Part shown: piece after piece, positions 24,369 to 32,556 of the stretch | How positions within the stretch are numbered: position 1 is the stretch's first letter | Layout of the letters: each line of letters starts with the position of its first letter | From: Zoogloeaceae bacterium | GTDB taxonomy: Bacteria; Pseudomonadota; Gammaproteobacteria; Burkholderiales; Rhodocyclaceae | DNA: 64,000 nucleotides | Direction: 5' to 3' | Assembly: GCA_024235655.1 (NCBI GenBank) | Contig: JACKLY010000001.1 | Span: 682,001 to 746,000, forward strand | Notes under the pieces: model-generated | What the model saw: the letters and a program-made list of their open reading frames with translations, nothing else | Database searches by the model: none | Told to the model about the DNA's origin: nothing | Made by a program: the position numbers and the translations under genes

Positions 24369-26342
24369 TCATACATTTCCGCAATTACAAGGAATCCCAC
24401 AATTGACTAGATGCGCATAGATTTGGTCATAGAACTGTGGATCTCGTGTGGGATCTGATGAATCTCCGCTTGGCACAAAGATCGCCAAACCTTGGCGTGC
24501 GCAGGTTAGCAACACCCGGTAGGCGTTCTTGAGATACAGCTGCCGTTCGGCCGCGTTTATGCGCTGCCATTTGGTGCCGCGGAAACTGAAATATTGCCAC
24601 TGATTGTTGTCGTAGCGAAAATCTGCGTCCCAGCACACACAGCTCCAATCTAGTTCGAGCCCTTGAATGTCGAATTCGCTGGCTGTCTCTTCTAAATAAT
24701 ACGAAGACCGTACATCGGTCTTGTCATTCAAAAACCAGACAGGAGCATCTATCTTTGCCTTAATCCAAATCCCCTCAGAGCGGAGGCGGTTTGCACCTGC
24801 TGATGCGGTGAGGCCGAATCGCTCACTGCCACGGGCTCTTTTACGCAGCCATGAACGCGCCTCCGCCAAATTTCGTGTCAGCAGAATGGGGTATTTATTG
24901 GCAATGGCTTGGTAGGTAGTACGAGCCTCATCTGGCCTGTTATCTACGATATACCCAACAAACTCTGAGAGTGCTTCAGCCCGGTAGGATCGAATCGAAA
25001 CGCCTAGATGCAATGATTCATCCAATGAAGTCGATGTCTTCGACAACTCTCTGGCGAGTTTCGCATCCCAGATGTAGTCGTGATCGTCGAGACGACTAGA
25101 AACGTGAACATCCCAGTCGCTGTATTGGTCGCGCAACACGGTTATCCATTCAGCCAAGCCGGCTTCGCCAGTATTTATTTCCTGCCCACCGCCGACTAGG
25201 CAGATCACGACACACCAATCCGAGTGTCGATTCATTGCGCTGAGTAGAAAGGCAGGTTCCGACATATCAAAGCTTACGTGACCACGTTTTTGCTGCATAA
25301 ATTTGCTAGCCATTTCGCGATTCCAGGCTCGTTGTGCTTCGTCGAAGATCACAACTTTTTCGATTGGGGGTTCAATGCTATGCAGCGCTTCATCACGAAA
25401 ATGATGAATGTTCTGTACGAATGCCGAGACTTCCCGATACGCCGTGGTTCGTGGTATGCCCTCTCGCGCAGCTTTGTCACGCGCAAGCGCTTCTCGCAGA
25501 ACGTCTACCAATGGTCCGTTACCTGAAAGGAAAACTGCGTGCTCATCCGAATGCTGTTCCGCACGTGACGTTGCAATGTTCAAGCCCGCAAGTGTTTTTC
25601 CAGCGCCTGGGACTCCGGTAATAAAACAAATGGCTTTCCGATTGTTTGTTTTTGCGTTTTCAATGATCTGTTCAACCCGAGCCGCCGTCAGCCCCAGGTT
25701 GTCTGCACCCGCCTCTGACCGGGTAATCTCTTTAACATCGTGCTGCCTGTATAAGGCAAGAGCAGCTTCTACGATAGTAGGCGTTGGTTGATACCCAGAT
25801 CGTGACCACTCAGGAGCATCGATTGGCAATGCAGATGATTCTGTCGCAGCTAATTTAATTACACGAGTTAAGTCTGCTGGGGAAATGCAAATGGGCTCAG
25901 CAACCTGATCAGGTGCCCAAATGATTTCCTTCACGGGTTGGGATGGCGCTGTCGTCGAAATCAAAATAGGAACTACTGGAAGGTGATGGCTTCCTCGGTG
26001 GAAGTTCTTGAGATCGAGTGCGTAGTCATAAACCTGTTCAACCGCGGAGCGGTCAAAAGTATCTGCGCCCACTTTGAATTCAATGACAAATATTACGGCG
26101 CCAGTAACGATGACTACATCAACTCGCTTACCCATCCTTGGTATCGAGAACTCGAAATAGATCCAGCCCTCTATTGTGGGTGGCAAATGGCACCGCAGAA
26201 GCTGTATTTGGCCTTGCCATGCATGCTTTTGTTGGTGCTCCAGAGCGAACCCATGTTGCATAGTGAGCGAACCCATGACCGCGTTTTCATCTGCAGCCAT
26301 GAAGTTCGAGATTGAGGATTCGTAGTAGGAAGTACGTGTCAT
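24369..26342 (-). CDS. DUF2075 protein: PD-(D/E)XK-like nuclease domain plus SF1-type helicase
   Basis: The predicted protein has 657 residues. The N-terminal part looks like a restriction-type nuclease core: Asp75 in GKRVDVVIV and Glu88-X-Lys90 in IFVIEFKVG. Then a Schlafen-3/DUF2075 helicase follows: Walker A GVPGAGKT (243-250), Walker B VVIFDEAQRAW, and a late motif VI region at NAYRVLLTCARQGLAIFVP. Most relatives have Thr-Arg-Ala-Arg there; here the first Arg is Cys614 (codon TGC at 24503-24501), one base from Arg. This could impair ATP hydrolysis. The gene stands alone and is AT-richer than its neighbours, as expected of a transferred defence-type gene. Confidence 0.85.
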   Translation of the reverse strand: MTRTSYYESSISNFMAADENAVMGSLTMQHGFALEHQQKHAWQGQIQLLRCHLPPTIEGWIYFEFSIPRMGKRVDVVIVTGAVIFVIEFKVGADTFDRSAVEQVYDYALDLKNFHRGSHHLPVVPILISTTAPSQPVKEIIWAPDQVAEPICISPADLTRVIKLAATESSALPIDAPEWSRSGYQPTPTIVEAALALYRQHDVKEITRSEAGADNLGLTAARVEQIIENAKTNNRKAICFITGVPGAGKTLAGLNIATSRAEQHSDEHAVFLSGNGPLVDVLREALARDKAAREGIPRTTAYREVSAFVQNIHHFRDEALHSIEPPIEKVVIFDEAQRAWNREMASKFMQQKRGHVSFDMSEPAFLLSAMNRHSDWCVVICLVGGGQEINTGEAGLAEWITVLRDQYSDWDVHVSSRLDDHDYIWDAKLARELSKTSTSLDESLHLGVSIRSYRAEALSEFVGYIVDNRPDEARTTYQAIANKYPILLTRNLAEARSWLRKRARGSERFGLTASAGANRLRSEGIWIKAKIDAPVWFLNDKTDVRSSYYLEETASEFDIQGLELDWSCVCWDADFRYDNNQWQYFSFRGTKWQRINAAERQLYLKNAYRVLLTCARQGLAIFVPSGDSSDPTRDPQFYDQIYAHLVNCGIPCNCGNV

Positions 26343-26447
26343 GAGGTGGGCAATAGTGACGTAAGCAGCAGACTCTGCTGGACTAGGGCTTGGTTAAGTC
26401 AGCTCTGAGCCGAACTTGGTCGCCCCATAAATTTTCGCTGGAGTTCG

Positions 26448-27041
26448 CTAGCGGGGCTCGGCTGGGAGGAGGTTCGTGTCACGCAGAATCTCACCATAGA
26501 TACGGCTTAGTGCTTCTTCCATCGCCACGGCAAACGCTGAAAACGAATCATCGCTTGTGGTCTGTGCGGCCTGATAGCGTTTTACGAGCAGGCTCTTGTC
26601 GCCAGCCAGCAGCGTCACTTCCAGCGCAATCTTGGCGGAGCTGCGCTTGCCATCCAGCAGGCGCTCGAAGCTGACGATGCGTGCGTCCATCGTCAGCGTC
26701 TTGCCGGTGCCGTTTGCTGCGCCACTCCCGGTGCCGAAGCTGCTGCGCATATGCTCGCGCACCAGTTGGGCAGGCGGGTAGAGCCACAGGTGATAGTGGT
26801 ATTGGCGCAGCTGGCGCGGGTCGGCGGCGTCGCTGAAGACGATGGGGCGTTCGGCATAGAGGCTGTCGGCGCGCACGTTGCGGATTTCCAGTGCAATCGG
26901 GAGCGTTCCGGCAGCAGGAATTTCGCTGGCTTGCAGGCGGAAGAAGCGGTCTACGGGGGCTGGCGGCACGCTGCCGCAGGCGCTCAGCCCGAGAATGATG
27001 AGGAGTGCCGATACGCTGAGCAGTACGGTGCGTCGGATCAT
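26448..27041 (-). CDS. ABC-type transport auxiliary lipoprotein (PqiC-like)
   Basis: The predicted outer-membrane lipoprotein has 197 residues. The lipobox is LSAC (Cys22) after LLSVSALLIILG. The domain has the ABC_trans_aux (PqiC/YmbA) pattern: RFFRLQAS, ADSLYAERPIVF, YHYHLWLYPPAQLVREHM, and AFAVAMEEALSRIYGEIL near the end. These lipoproteins act with MlaD/MCE tunnels to move lipids across the periplasm. The start overlaps the mlaD stop by 4 bases, so it is the last gene of the Mla operon. Confidence 0.9.
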   Translation of the reverse strand: MIRRTVLLSVSALLIILGLSACGSVPPAPVDRFFRLQASEIPAAGTLPIALEIRNVRADSLYAERPIVFSDAADPRQLRQYHYHLWLYPPAQLVREHMRSSFGTGSGAANGTGKTLTMDARIVSFERLLDGKRSSAKIALEVTLLAGDKSLLVKRYQAAQTTSDDSFSAFAVAMEEALSRIYGEILRDTNLLPAEPR

Positions 27042-27949
27042 TGTCTTTCTCCTGCTTCAACCGGGGGCCGGCTGTTGATGAGCGACGAGGGGTTTTCGCG
27101 CACCTGCCGGCTGAATTCGTTGAGGTGGCGGCCGGTGGATTCAAGCTGGTAGAGCACGGCGTCGGCGCGGCGCAGTGAGGATTCCAGATCCTTGCCGCTG
27201 CTGCTGACGATGTTGCGTGAATCCTTGATCAGCCCATTGGCCTCAACGGCCACCTCATGCAGTTCGCGCGAGAGCTTGAGTGCGCTGGCCGAGGCTTCGC
27301 CTGCATTGCCCAGCATGTGCTGCCAGCGTTTCTGGTTTTCGTCGCTGAACAGGGTGTCCACGCGCTTGGCGGTGCTGTTGATGCGGGCCATGGTGGCGCG
27401 CATGTCTTCCATGGCCGGCGGCAGGTTTTTCTCCATGCTGTCGCCCAGTGTTTCAACGCGCTTGCCGATCTGTGCCAGCAGCGGCTTGACGCCGGTTTCG
27501 GTGATCTCGCGCAGCTGGCCGGCGAGCGCGGCCATCGACTCCATCAGGTTGCCGCTGGTGATGCCGCGGATCTCGCCGCCGGCGGCGAGCAGCTCGCGGC
27601 TTTGGCCTTCCTTGATTTCCACCAGCGGGGCGCTGAGCAGGCCGGGGGCGGCGATCAGCGCATGGCTGTCGGCGGGGATGCGTACCGGCTTGGTCAGGTT
27701 AAGGCTGACCTTGTAGCGGGTGCGGTTGTCGTGCGTTTCCGGTGCGATGGCGATGACGTTGCCGACTTCGTAGCCCTCGAAGGTGACGACCGAGCCTGCC
27801 TTGATGCCGGCCACGTTGCTGAAGTGGGTGAGATACAGCTCGCCCTTGCCGCTCTGGCCGGTGATGCGATAGAGGCCGTAGAGCAACACCGCGGCCATCA
27901 GCAGCACGAAACTGCCGACGGCCAGGTAGTTGATGTTGTCGCGTTTCAT
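27038..27949 (-). CDS. mlaD: MCE-domain substrate-binding protein of an Mla-type ABC transporter
   Basis: The predicted protein has 303 residues. A single N-terminal membrane helix (YLAVGSFVLLMAAVLLYGLY) precedes an MCE domain (about 38-115: THFSNVAGIKAGSVVTFEGYEVG). A long periplasmic helical tail to about residue 290 has coiled-coil character (EITETGVKPLLAQIGKRVETL). E. coli MlaD is about 180 residues, so this is the longer type with a helical barrel or needle-like extension. Start MKRDNINYL at 27949 was chosen; the upstream extension is not homologous. It lies between the ATPase and lipoprotein genes. Confidence 0.92.
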   Translation of the reverse strand: MKRDNINYLAVGSFVLLMAAVLLYGLYRITGQSGKGELYLTHFSNVAGIKAGSVVTFEGYEVGNVIAIAPETHDNRTRYKVSLNLTKPVRIPADSHALIAAPGLLSAPLVEIKEGQSRELLAAGGEIRGITSGNLMESMAALAGQLREITETGVKPLLAQIGKRVETLGDSMEKNLPPAMEDMRATMARINSTAKRVDTLFSDENQKRWQHMLGNAGEASASALKLSRELHEVAVEANGLIKDSRNIVSSSGKDLESSLRRADAVLYQLESTGRHLNEFSRQVRENPSSLINSRPPVEAGERQ

Positions 27950-28032
27950 CAGGCCACCTGCCGGGCTGACCCAAGGGCGGTTTGCGCCCCCTCGGGAATG
28001 TGTGAGCGAAGCGAGCATGGGGGCTGTGTCAT

Positions 28033-28830
28033 TTAATTGATCTCCCGTGTCAGTCGGTTCATGTACTCGTCGGCGTCGACATCGTCGCCCCGCGGCGTGC
28101 GGTCGAGCAGGGCGCGCACGCGCGGGTGCTCGCTGGCGCGAACCTTTTCGGTGCTGTCGCACATCAGGATGCGGCCGTGATCGAGCACAGTGATGCTGTC
28201 GGCGATCTTGAAGGCGCTGTCGAGTTCGTGGGTGACGACAACAATGGTCATGTTCATCGCGTCGCGCAGGGTGAGGATCAGTTCGTCGAGTTCGGCTGAG
28301 GCCACCGGGTCGAGGCCGGCGGAGGGCTCATCGAAAAAGAGCAGTTTCGGGTCCATGACAATGGCGCGTGCCAGTGCCGCGCGCTTGATCATGCCGCCGG
28401 AAAGTTCGGAGGGCATCAGGTCTTCGAAGCCGGCGAGGTTCACTACCTCCAGCTTCATCCGGCTCATGATGCGGATGGTGTTGTCGTCGAGCCTGGTATG
28501 TTCGCGCAGCGGCAGCTCGACGTTCTCGCCGACCGTCATCGAGTTGAACAGCGCGCCACCCTGAAAGGCGACCCCCATGTTCTTCCTGAGGTCGAACATT
28601 TCATCGGCGCTCATCTTCGTGATGTCCTTGCCGAGCAGCTTGATGCTGCCGGAGGTCGGCCGATGCAGGCCGAGCAGATGGCGCAGCAGGGTGCTCTTGC
28701 CGGAGCCGCTGCCGCCCATGATGACCATGATCTCGCCTTGCTGCGCGGTGACATTCACGTCGTCGAGAATTTTCCGGTCCCCGTAGTGGGTGACCAGGTT
28801 GCAGACCTCGATGGCGTGTTCGTGGCTCAT
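28033..28830 (-). CDS. mlaF: ABC transporter ATPase (MlaF-type)
   Basis: The predicted protein has 265 residues. All nucleotide-binding motifs are present: Walker A GGSGSGKST, Q-loop VAFQGGALF, signature LSGGMIKRAALARAI, Walker B LLFFDEPSAGLDP, and H-loop VVVTHELDSA. The GGALF after the Q-loop and GGMIKR signature are typical of Mla/Ttg2A ATPases. A C-terminal extension after residue 240 (RGDDVDADEYMNRLTREIN) is usual for the MlaF group. It powers lipid movement through MlaE. It lies 3 bases after mlaE. Confidence 0.95.
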   Translation of the reverse strand: MSHEHAIEVCNLVTHYGDRKILDDVNVTAQQGEIMVIMGGSGSGKSTLLRHLLGLHRPTSGSIKLLGKDITKMSADEMFDLRKNMGVAFQGGALFNSMTVGENVELPLREHTRLDDNTIRIMSRMKLEVVNLAGFEDLMPSELSGGMIKRAALARAIVMDPKLLFFDEPSAGLDPVASAELDELILTLRDAMNMTIVVVTHELDSAFKIADSITVLDHGRILMCDSTEKVRASEHPRVRALLDRTPRGDDVDADEYMNRLTREIN

Positions 28831-28833
28831 GGT

Positions 28834-29634
28834 TTAACGGCTGGTGAGGAAGGTGAACACCATGTCGGCGAGGATGATGCCGATGCTGCCGAGCACCACG
28901 GCGCGCGTGGTGGCGCGGCCGACGCCTTCCGCACCGGCGGTGACGCCGAAGCCGTTGCCGGCGCCGATCAGCGTGATGACCACCGCGAAGATGAGGCTCT
29001 TGTACACCCCCTGCAGCACATCGGCGACAAGCAGCGATTCGAAGGTGCGGGCGAAAAAGATGGCCGGCGGCAGCGAGAGTTCGCCGGCGCAGTAGAGGGC
29101 ACCGCCGATCAGCGCCAGCATGTCGGCCATGACGGTCAGCGCCGGCAGCGTGAGCAGCATGGCGGCCATCAGCGGCGCCACCAGATAGCGCACCGGGTTG
29201 ATGCCGATCACGCGTAGGGCATCGATTTCCTGCGAGATCTGCATGGTGCCGATGCGTGCGGCAATCGCCGATCCGCTGCGGCCAGCCACGAAGATGCCGG
29301 TGATCAGCGGCCCGAATTCGCGCGTCACCGAAAGGGCGATACCGAGCACCACCTGATCTTCGGCACCGAAGGTGCGCAGGGTGTGAATGCCCTGGATGGC
29401 CAGCATCATGCCGGTCGCAAACGAGGCCAGCCCGACGATGGGAATGGCGCTGACGCCGACACCCACGGCTTCCTTGAAGATGGCGCGCAGGCGCACCGGC
29501 TGCCGGCGGCGATGGCCCATGAACAGCCAGTAGATCGATTCGGCGCACAGTGCGGCGAGATAGCCCAGCTCGCGGATGGCGCTGACGGCGCGCTGGCCGA
29601 CGCTTTCAACAAAGGCGATGAGTGCCTTAGTCGC
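28834..29634 (-). CDS. mlaE: ABC transporter permease (MlaE-type)
   Basis: The predicted protein has 266 residues. The MlaE signature is intact: PIVGLASFATGMMLAIQG, EFGPLITGIFVAGRSGSAIAARIGTM and ALRVIGINPVRYLVAPLM, with five or six membrane segments and end VFTFLTSR. Two starts are possible. I chose a GTG at 29634 that overlaps the STAS gene by 8 bases; a longer frame would reach 29685. The overlap ties translation of the permease to that of the STAS protein, as MlaB is tied to MlaE in E. coli, although gene order differs. Confidence 0.92.
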   Translation of the reverse strand, partial: ATKALIAFVESVGQRAVSAIRELGYLAALCAESIYWLFMGHRRRQPVRLRAIFKEAVGVGVSAIPIVGLASFATGMMLAIQGIHTLRTFGAEDQVVLGIALSVTREFGPLITGIFVAGRSGSAIAARIGTMQISQEIDALRVIGINPVRYLVAPLMAAMLLTLPALTVMADMLALIGGALYCAGELSLPPAIFFARTFESLLVADVLQGVYKSLIFAVVITLIGAGNGFGVTAGAEGVGRATTRAVVLGSIGIILADMVFTFLTSR

Positions 29635-29959
29635 CACGGGCGAGGCGTTCCTCGACGGAAGCGTGGATGGGGAAGACACGATCAAGCCGCGCCAGCTTGA
29701 GCACGTTCATGGCCGAGGCAGCGGGGGCGGCGAGCCCGAACTCCAGCCCCTGCTTGCGTGCGGTCTGGTAGCCCTCGACCAGGCTGGCGACGCCGGAGCT
29801 GTCCATGTAGCTGACTGCCGAGAGTTCGACCAGCACCGGGCGACCGGTCTTGAGTGCGTCGAGAATGGCCAGCCGCGCCTGCGGTGAGGAATGCAGGTCA
29901 ACGTCGCCGGCAAGGTGGATCACGCGGAAGGGCGGGTTTTCCTTGATCTCGATGTTCAC
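29627..29959 (-). CDS. STAS-domain protein (anti-sigma-factor antagonist / MlaB-like)
   Basis: The predicted protein has 110 residues and a single STAS domain. LVELSAVSYMDSSGVASLVEGY holds the Asp-Ser-Ser-Gly site where SpoIIAA/RsbV proteins are phosphorylated, so this copy should be switchable. E. coli MlaB, a STAS subunit of the Mla ATPase, lacks such control to my knowledge. It sits between an RsbW-like kinase gene and mlaE, and overlaps mlaE by 8 bases. It could serve the partner switch, the transporter, or both. Confidence 0.9.
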   Translation of the reverse strand: MNIEIKENPPFRVIHLAGDVDLHSSPQARLAILDALKTGRPVLVELSAVSYMDSSGVASLVEGYQTARKQGLEFGLAAPAASAMNVLKLARLDRVFPIHASVEERLARGD

Positions 29960-30003
29960 GGCGCGGAAATCTCCTTTTTTCTTGCTTGCAGTTTCGTGCC
30001 TGC

Positions 30004-30414
30004 CTAGCGGATGCGTGTGCGCAGCTGCAGGCGGTTATGCCAATCGGCATTGGCGGGCAGGTAATGCATAGTATCGGTCAGTTCGCGCATAAAGCGAACA
30101 CCCAGCCCGCCGGGGCGCAGGTCGGCGAATTCACGCGGTTGCAGATCGGGTAGCTGGACGGGTGTCCCGTTGTCGCAGATGAGGGCGGTGAGCTGGTCTG
30201 CCTCGGCCGATAGCTCGATGCGGTAGATGCAATTGTCGGCACGGTGGTAGCCGTGTTCGATGATGTTCATGCACGCCTCGTTGATTGCCAGCACCCATTG
30301 TTCAGCACCGGTTTCGCTGCAGCCGGCAGCGTGGCAAGCATGCTTTACCGCCTGGCGCATTTCGGCCAGTGCGGCAGTAGTTGCAGGGAAGTTGCGTTCA
30401 AGCAGCAGGGTCAT
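30004..30414 (-). CDS. Anti-sigma regulatory factor-type ATP-binding protein (RsbW/SpoIIAB-like)
   Basis: The predicted protein has 136 residues with a GHKL/HATPase_c_2 fold. The N-box is AINEACMNIIEHGY (Glu and Asn for Mg-ATP), the G1-box is LICDNGTPV (Asp and Gly), and the G2 region is RPGGLGVRFMRELTD. Such proteins phosphorylate STAS partners and bind sigma factors or other outputs. It starts at 30414, overlapping the upstream phosphatase stop (ATGA). The STAS gene follows 44 bases later. Confidence 0.9.
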   Translation of the reverse strand: MTLLLERNFPATTAALAEMRQAVKHACHAAGCSETGAEQWVLAINEACMNIIEHGYHRADNCIYRIELSAEADQLTALICDNGTPVQLPDLQPREFADLRPGGLGVRFMRELTDTMHYLPANADWHNRLQLRTRIR

Positions 30415-31691
30415 CGGCCGATCGCCAGCATGGTCAGGTCGTCGTGCATGCGCTCGCCATCGCGGCGCAGGGCGTCGGCCACGGCGGCCAGTTGTTGATG
30501 CGTGCTCTGTCGGGAATGGCTGTCGAGCAGGCGCATCAGGCCATCGAGGCCAAGCATTTCGCCATTGTCGGCGCGGCCTTCGGTTACCCCGTCGGTGAAG
30601 ATGTAGAGGCGTCCGTCGGCGAGCTGCAGATGTTGTTCGACATAGATCACGTCGGCCATCACGCCGAGCGGCGGGCACTCGGCTTCGATCTCGTGATAGG
30701 CACCCTGGCGGTCACGATAAAGCGGCGGCTGGTGGCCGGCATTGGCCAGACGAATGGCGCCGGTCAGCGGGTCGAAAATGCCGACGACCATGGTTACGAA
30801 CATGCCGTGGCTGGCCGTTTCGACCACCTCCTCGTTGATCGTGGCGAGCAGCCCGGCCATATCGCCGGTGCTCTTGCCGAGGCAGCGAAAGAGGCTGATG
30901 GTCTTGGCCATCAGCATGGCCGCGTTCATGCCCTTGCCGGACACGTCGCCCAGCCCCCAGACAATGCGCCCGTCGGCCAGCGTGAAGAAGTCGAAGAAGT
31001 CACCGGAGACTTCCAGCGCCGGGTAGTTGAGGCCGCACACCGGGAAATCGGCACCGCCATCGGCCGGCAGCAGCCCGCGCTGGATCTCGCGCGCCAGCTC
31101 CAGCTCACGCTGCATGCGTTCCTGCTCAACCAGCGCTTCGGTCATGCGGGCATTGCTGATGGCCAGCGAAACCATGCCGGCCAACGCCTGCAGCAACTGC
31201 TTGTCGTTGTCGCTGAACAGCCCGTCACCGCTGCGCTTGTTGATCACTTCCAGCGCACCGAGCATCGTGCGCTTGATCTTCAGCGGCGCGCAGAGAATCG
31301 AGCGGGTGCGGAATCCGGTGAGGTCGTCGACGGCGGCGGAAAAATCCGGGTCGACGGCGGTGTCGCGCACCATCTGCACGGCATTCTCGGCAACGGCGCG
31401 GCCGACGATGCCCTGCGTGGCGCCAATGGTCAGCCCTTCGATGGAGACCGGGCCGGCACAGGCCAGGCAGGTCAGTTTCTGGCCGGACTCATCGAGCAGA
31501 AAGATGGAAACCGCTTCGGTATCCATGTAGGTGAGGAGTTGCCGCGTGGCGTTGGCCAGCGTGTCGCCCAGTGCCGGCCCGGCCGCAAAATCGAGGCTGA
31601 CACCCGCCAGCAGCTTGAGCAGTTCCGGCTTTTCGGCCAGGTCGCCGCTGCGCATCTGTTGGCTTAGTTGGTGGGCGTGCTTGTCGGTCAC
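30411..31691 (-). CDS. GAF-domain PP2C-type phosphatase (RsbU/SpoIIE-like)
   Basis: The predicted protein has 426 residues. A GAF domain fills about 35-180 (GIVGRAVAENAVQMVRD, SILCAPLKIKRTMLGALEVINK). A linker helix (LVEQERMQRELELAREIQRGLLP) then leads to a PP2C/SpoIIE domain with the metal-binding Asp residues in VSGDFFDFF, GDVSGKGMNAAMLMA, FTDGVTEGR and HDDLTMLAIGR, all present. The enzyme should dephosphorylate a STAS protein in response to a GAF ligand or signal. It is the first gene of the partner-switch/Mla operon. Confidence 0.94.
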   Translation of the reverse strand: MTDKHAHQLSQQMRSGDLAEKPELLKLLAGVSLDFAAGPALGDTLANATRQLLTYMDTEAVSIFLLDESGQKLTCLACAGPVSIEGLTIGATQGIVGRAVAENAVQMVRDTAVDPDFSAAVDDLTGFRTRSILCAPLKIKRTMLGALEVINKRSGDGLFSDNDKQLLQALAGMVSLAISNARMTEALVEQERMQRELELAREIQRGLLPADGGADFPVCGLNYPALEVSGDFFDFFTLADGRIVWGLGDVSGKGMNAAMLMAKTISLFRCLGKSTGDMAGLLATINEEVVETASHGMFVTMVVGIFDPLTGAIRLANAGHQPPLYRDRQGAYHEIEAECPPLGVMADVIYVEQHLQLADGRLYIFTDGVTEGRADNGEMLGLDGLMRLLDSHSRQSTHQQLAAVADALRRDGERMHDDLTMLAIGR

Positions 31692-31775
31692 GGGGTGGGT
31701 CAGTCCAACTCGCTTGTCATGGATGGGGTGATGATACGCCAGCGCAGGTGACCATGGTGGGAAGGCTGGGCGTTC

Positions 31776-32405
31776 TCAGCCGATTGCGCGCAGGAACTCG
31801 TTGCGCAACTGGTCGGAGTCGACAAAGCTGCCGGCAAAAGCCTGGGTGATCACGCGCTCGTCGCCGCGGCGATCTTCGCCAAGCAGCAGGCAGAGCTGTT
31901 CAGCCTCGACAACACAGGCAGCGCCTGCGGCGTGCCCATGCTTGACGAGGGCGTCGGCAATGTCGCGGGTCATCCATTCCTGATAGGTGAAGCGGTGGCC
32001 GATGGCGTCGACCATGCGCGCGATGCGGCCAAAGCCGTGCAGCCGGCCGCCCGGAAGGTAGGCGACATGGGCGGTGCCGCGGAACGGCACAAGGTGGTGC
32101 GGGCAGATGCCATGCACGGCGATGCCGCGGATCACCACCATGTCGGCACGCGGGTCGGCAAAGCCTTCGCCCAGTGCTTCTGCTGGGTTCAGGTCGTAGC
32201 CGCCGAGCAGCCGCTTCTGCCACAGCTCGCGCACGCGCTGTGCGGTGCGCCCCATGTGCGCCATCTCCGGCGCAATGCCACAGGCGGCGAGCATGTCGGT
32301 GATGGCCTGTTCGAAAGCCACCGGGTTGAAGGCGTCGCGGCGCGGAATGCCGATGCCGGCGGCCGGGATCGGTGGGGCGTGGTGGGTGTCGTCTGCTTCG
32401 TTCAT
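31776..32405 (-). CDS. folE: Divergent GTP cyclohydrolase I family protein
   Basis: The predicted protein has 209 residues. The zinc ligands of GTP cyclohydrolase I are kept (Cys101 and His104 in GICPHHLVPF, Cys172 in AEQLCLLLG), and HVAYLPGG matches the family. Several substrate residues differ. The motif usually read CEHH is CPHH, GLSK is GFGR, and the Cys-X3-Arg-Gly segment that binds the triphosphate is CLLLGED. The Ser/Thr-rich stretch near the C-terminus is also lost. It may act on a different purine or be slow. It lies alone upstream of the phosphatase operon with a palindrome before it. Confidence 0.8.
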   Translation of the reverse strand: MNEADDTHHAPPIPAAGIGIPRRDAFNPVAFEQAITDMLAACGIAPEMAHMGRTAQRVRELWQKRLLGGYDLNPAEALGEGFADPRADMVVIRGIAVHGICPHHLVPFRGTAHVAYLPGGRLHGFGRIARMVDAIGHRFTYQEWMTRDIADALVKHGHAAGAACVVEAEQLCLLLGEDRRGDERVITQAFAGSFVDSDQLRNEFLRAIG

Positions 32406-32434
32406 GCAGGTGCTCCTGTTCGCGTCGGAGCCCG

Positions 32435-32446
32435 TAGTCTAGACTA
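32435..32446. promoter_or_regulatory. 12-bp perfect palindrome upstream of the folE-like gene
   Basis: TAGTCTAGACTA is a perfect inverted repeat 30-41 bases upstream of the folE-like ATG. It could be an operator for that gene or for the divergent hemolysin III gene 110 bases to the right. No known regulator motif is matched. Confidence 0.3.
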
Positions 32447-32556
32447 ATTGTGACAGGCAGCAGGCACTGGGGGCCGAGGGTTTAGGCGGCACGCCCCAAT
32501 GCTGCGCAGTGTGCGCCACTACAATGACTGCCCAACCCGCTTTCCGAGATGCGCCA

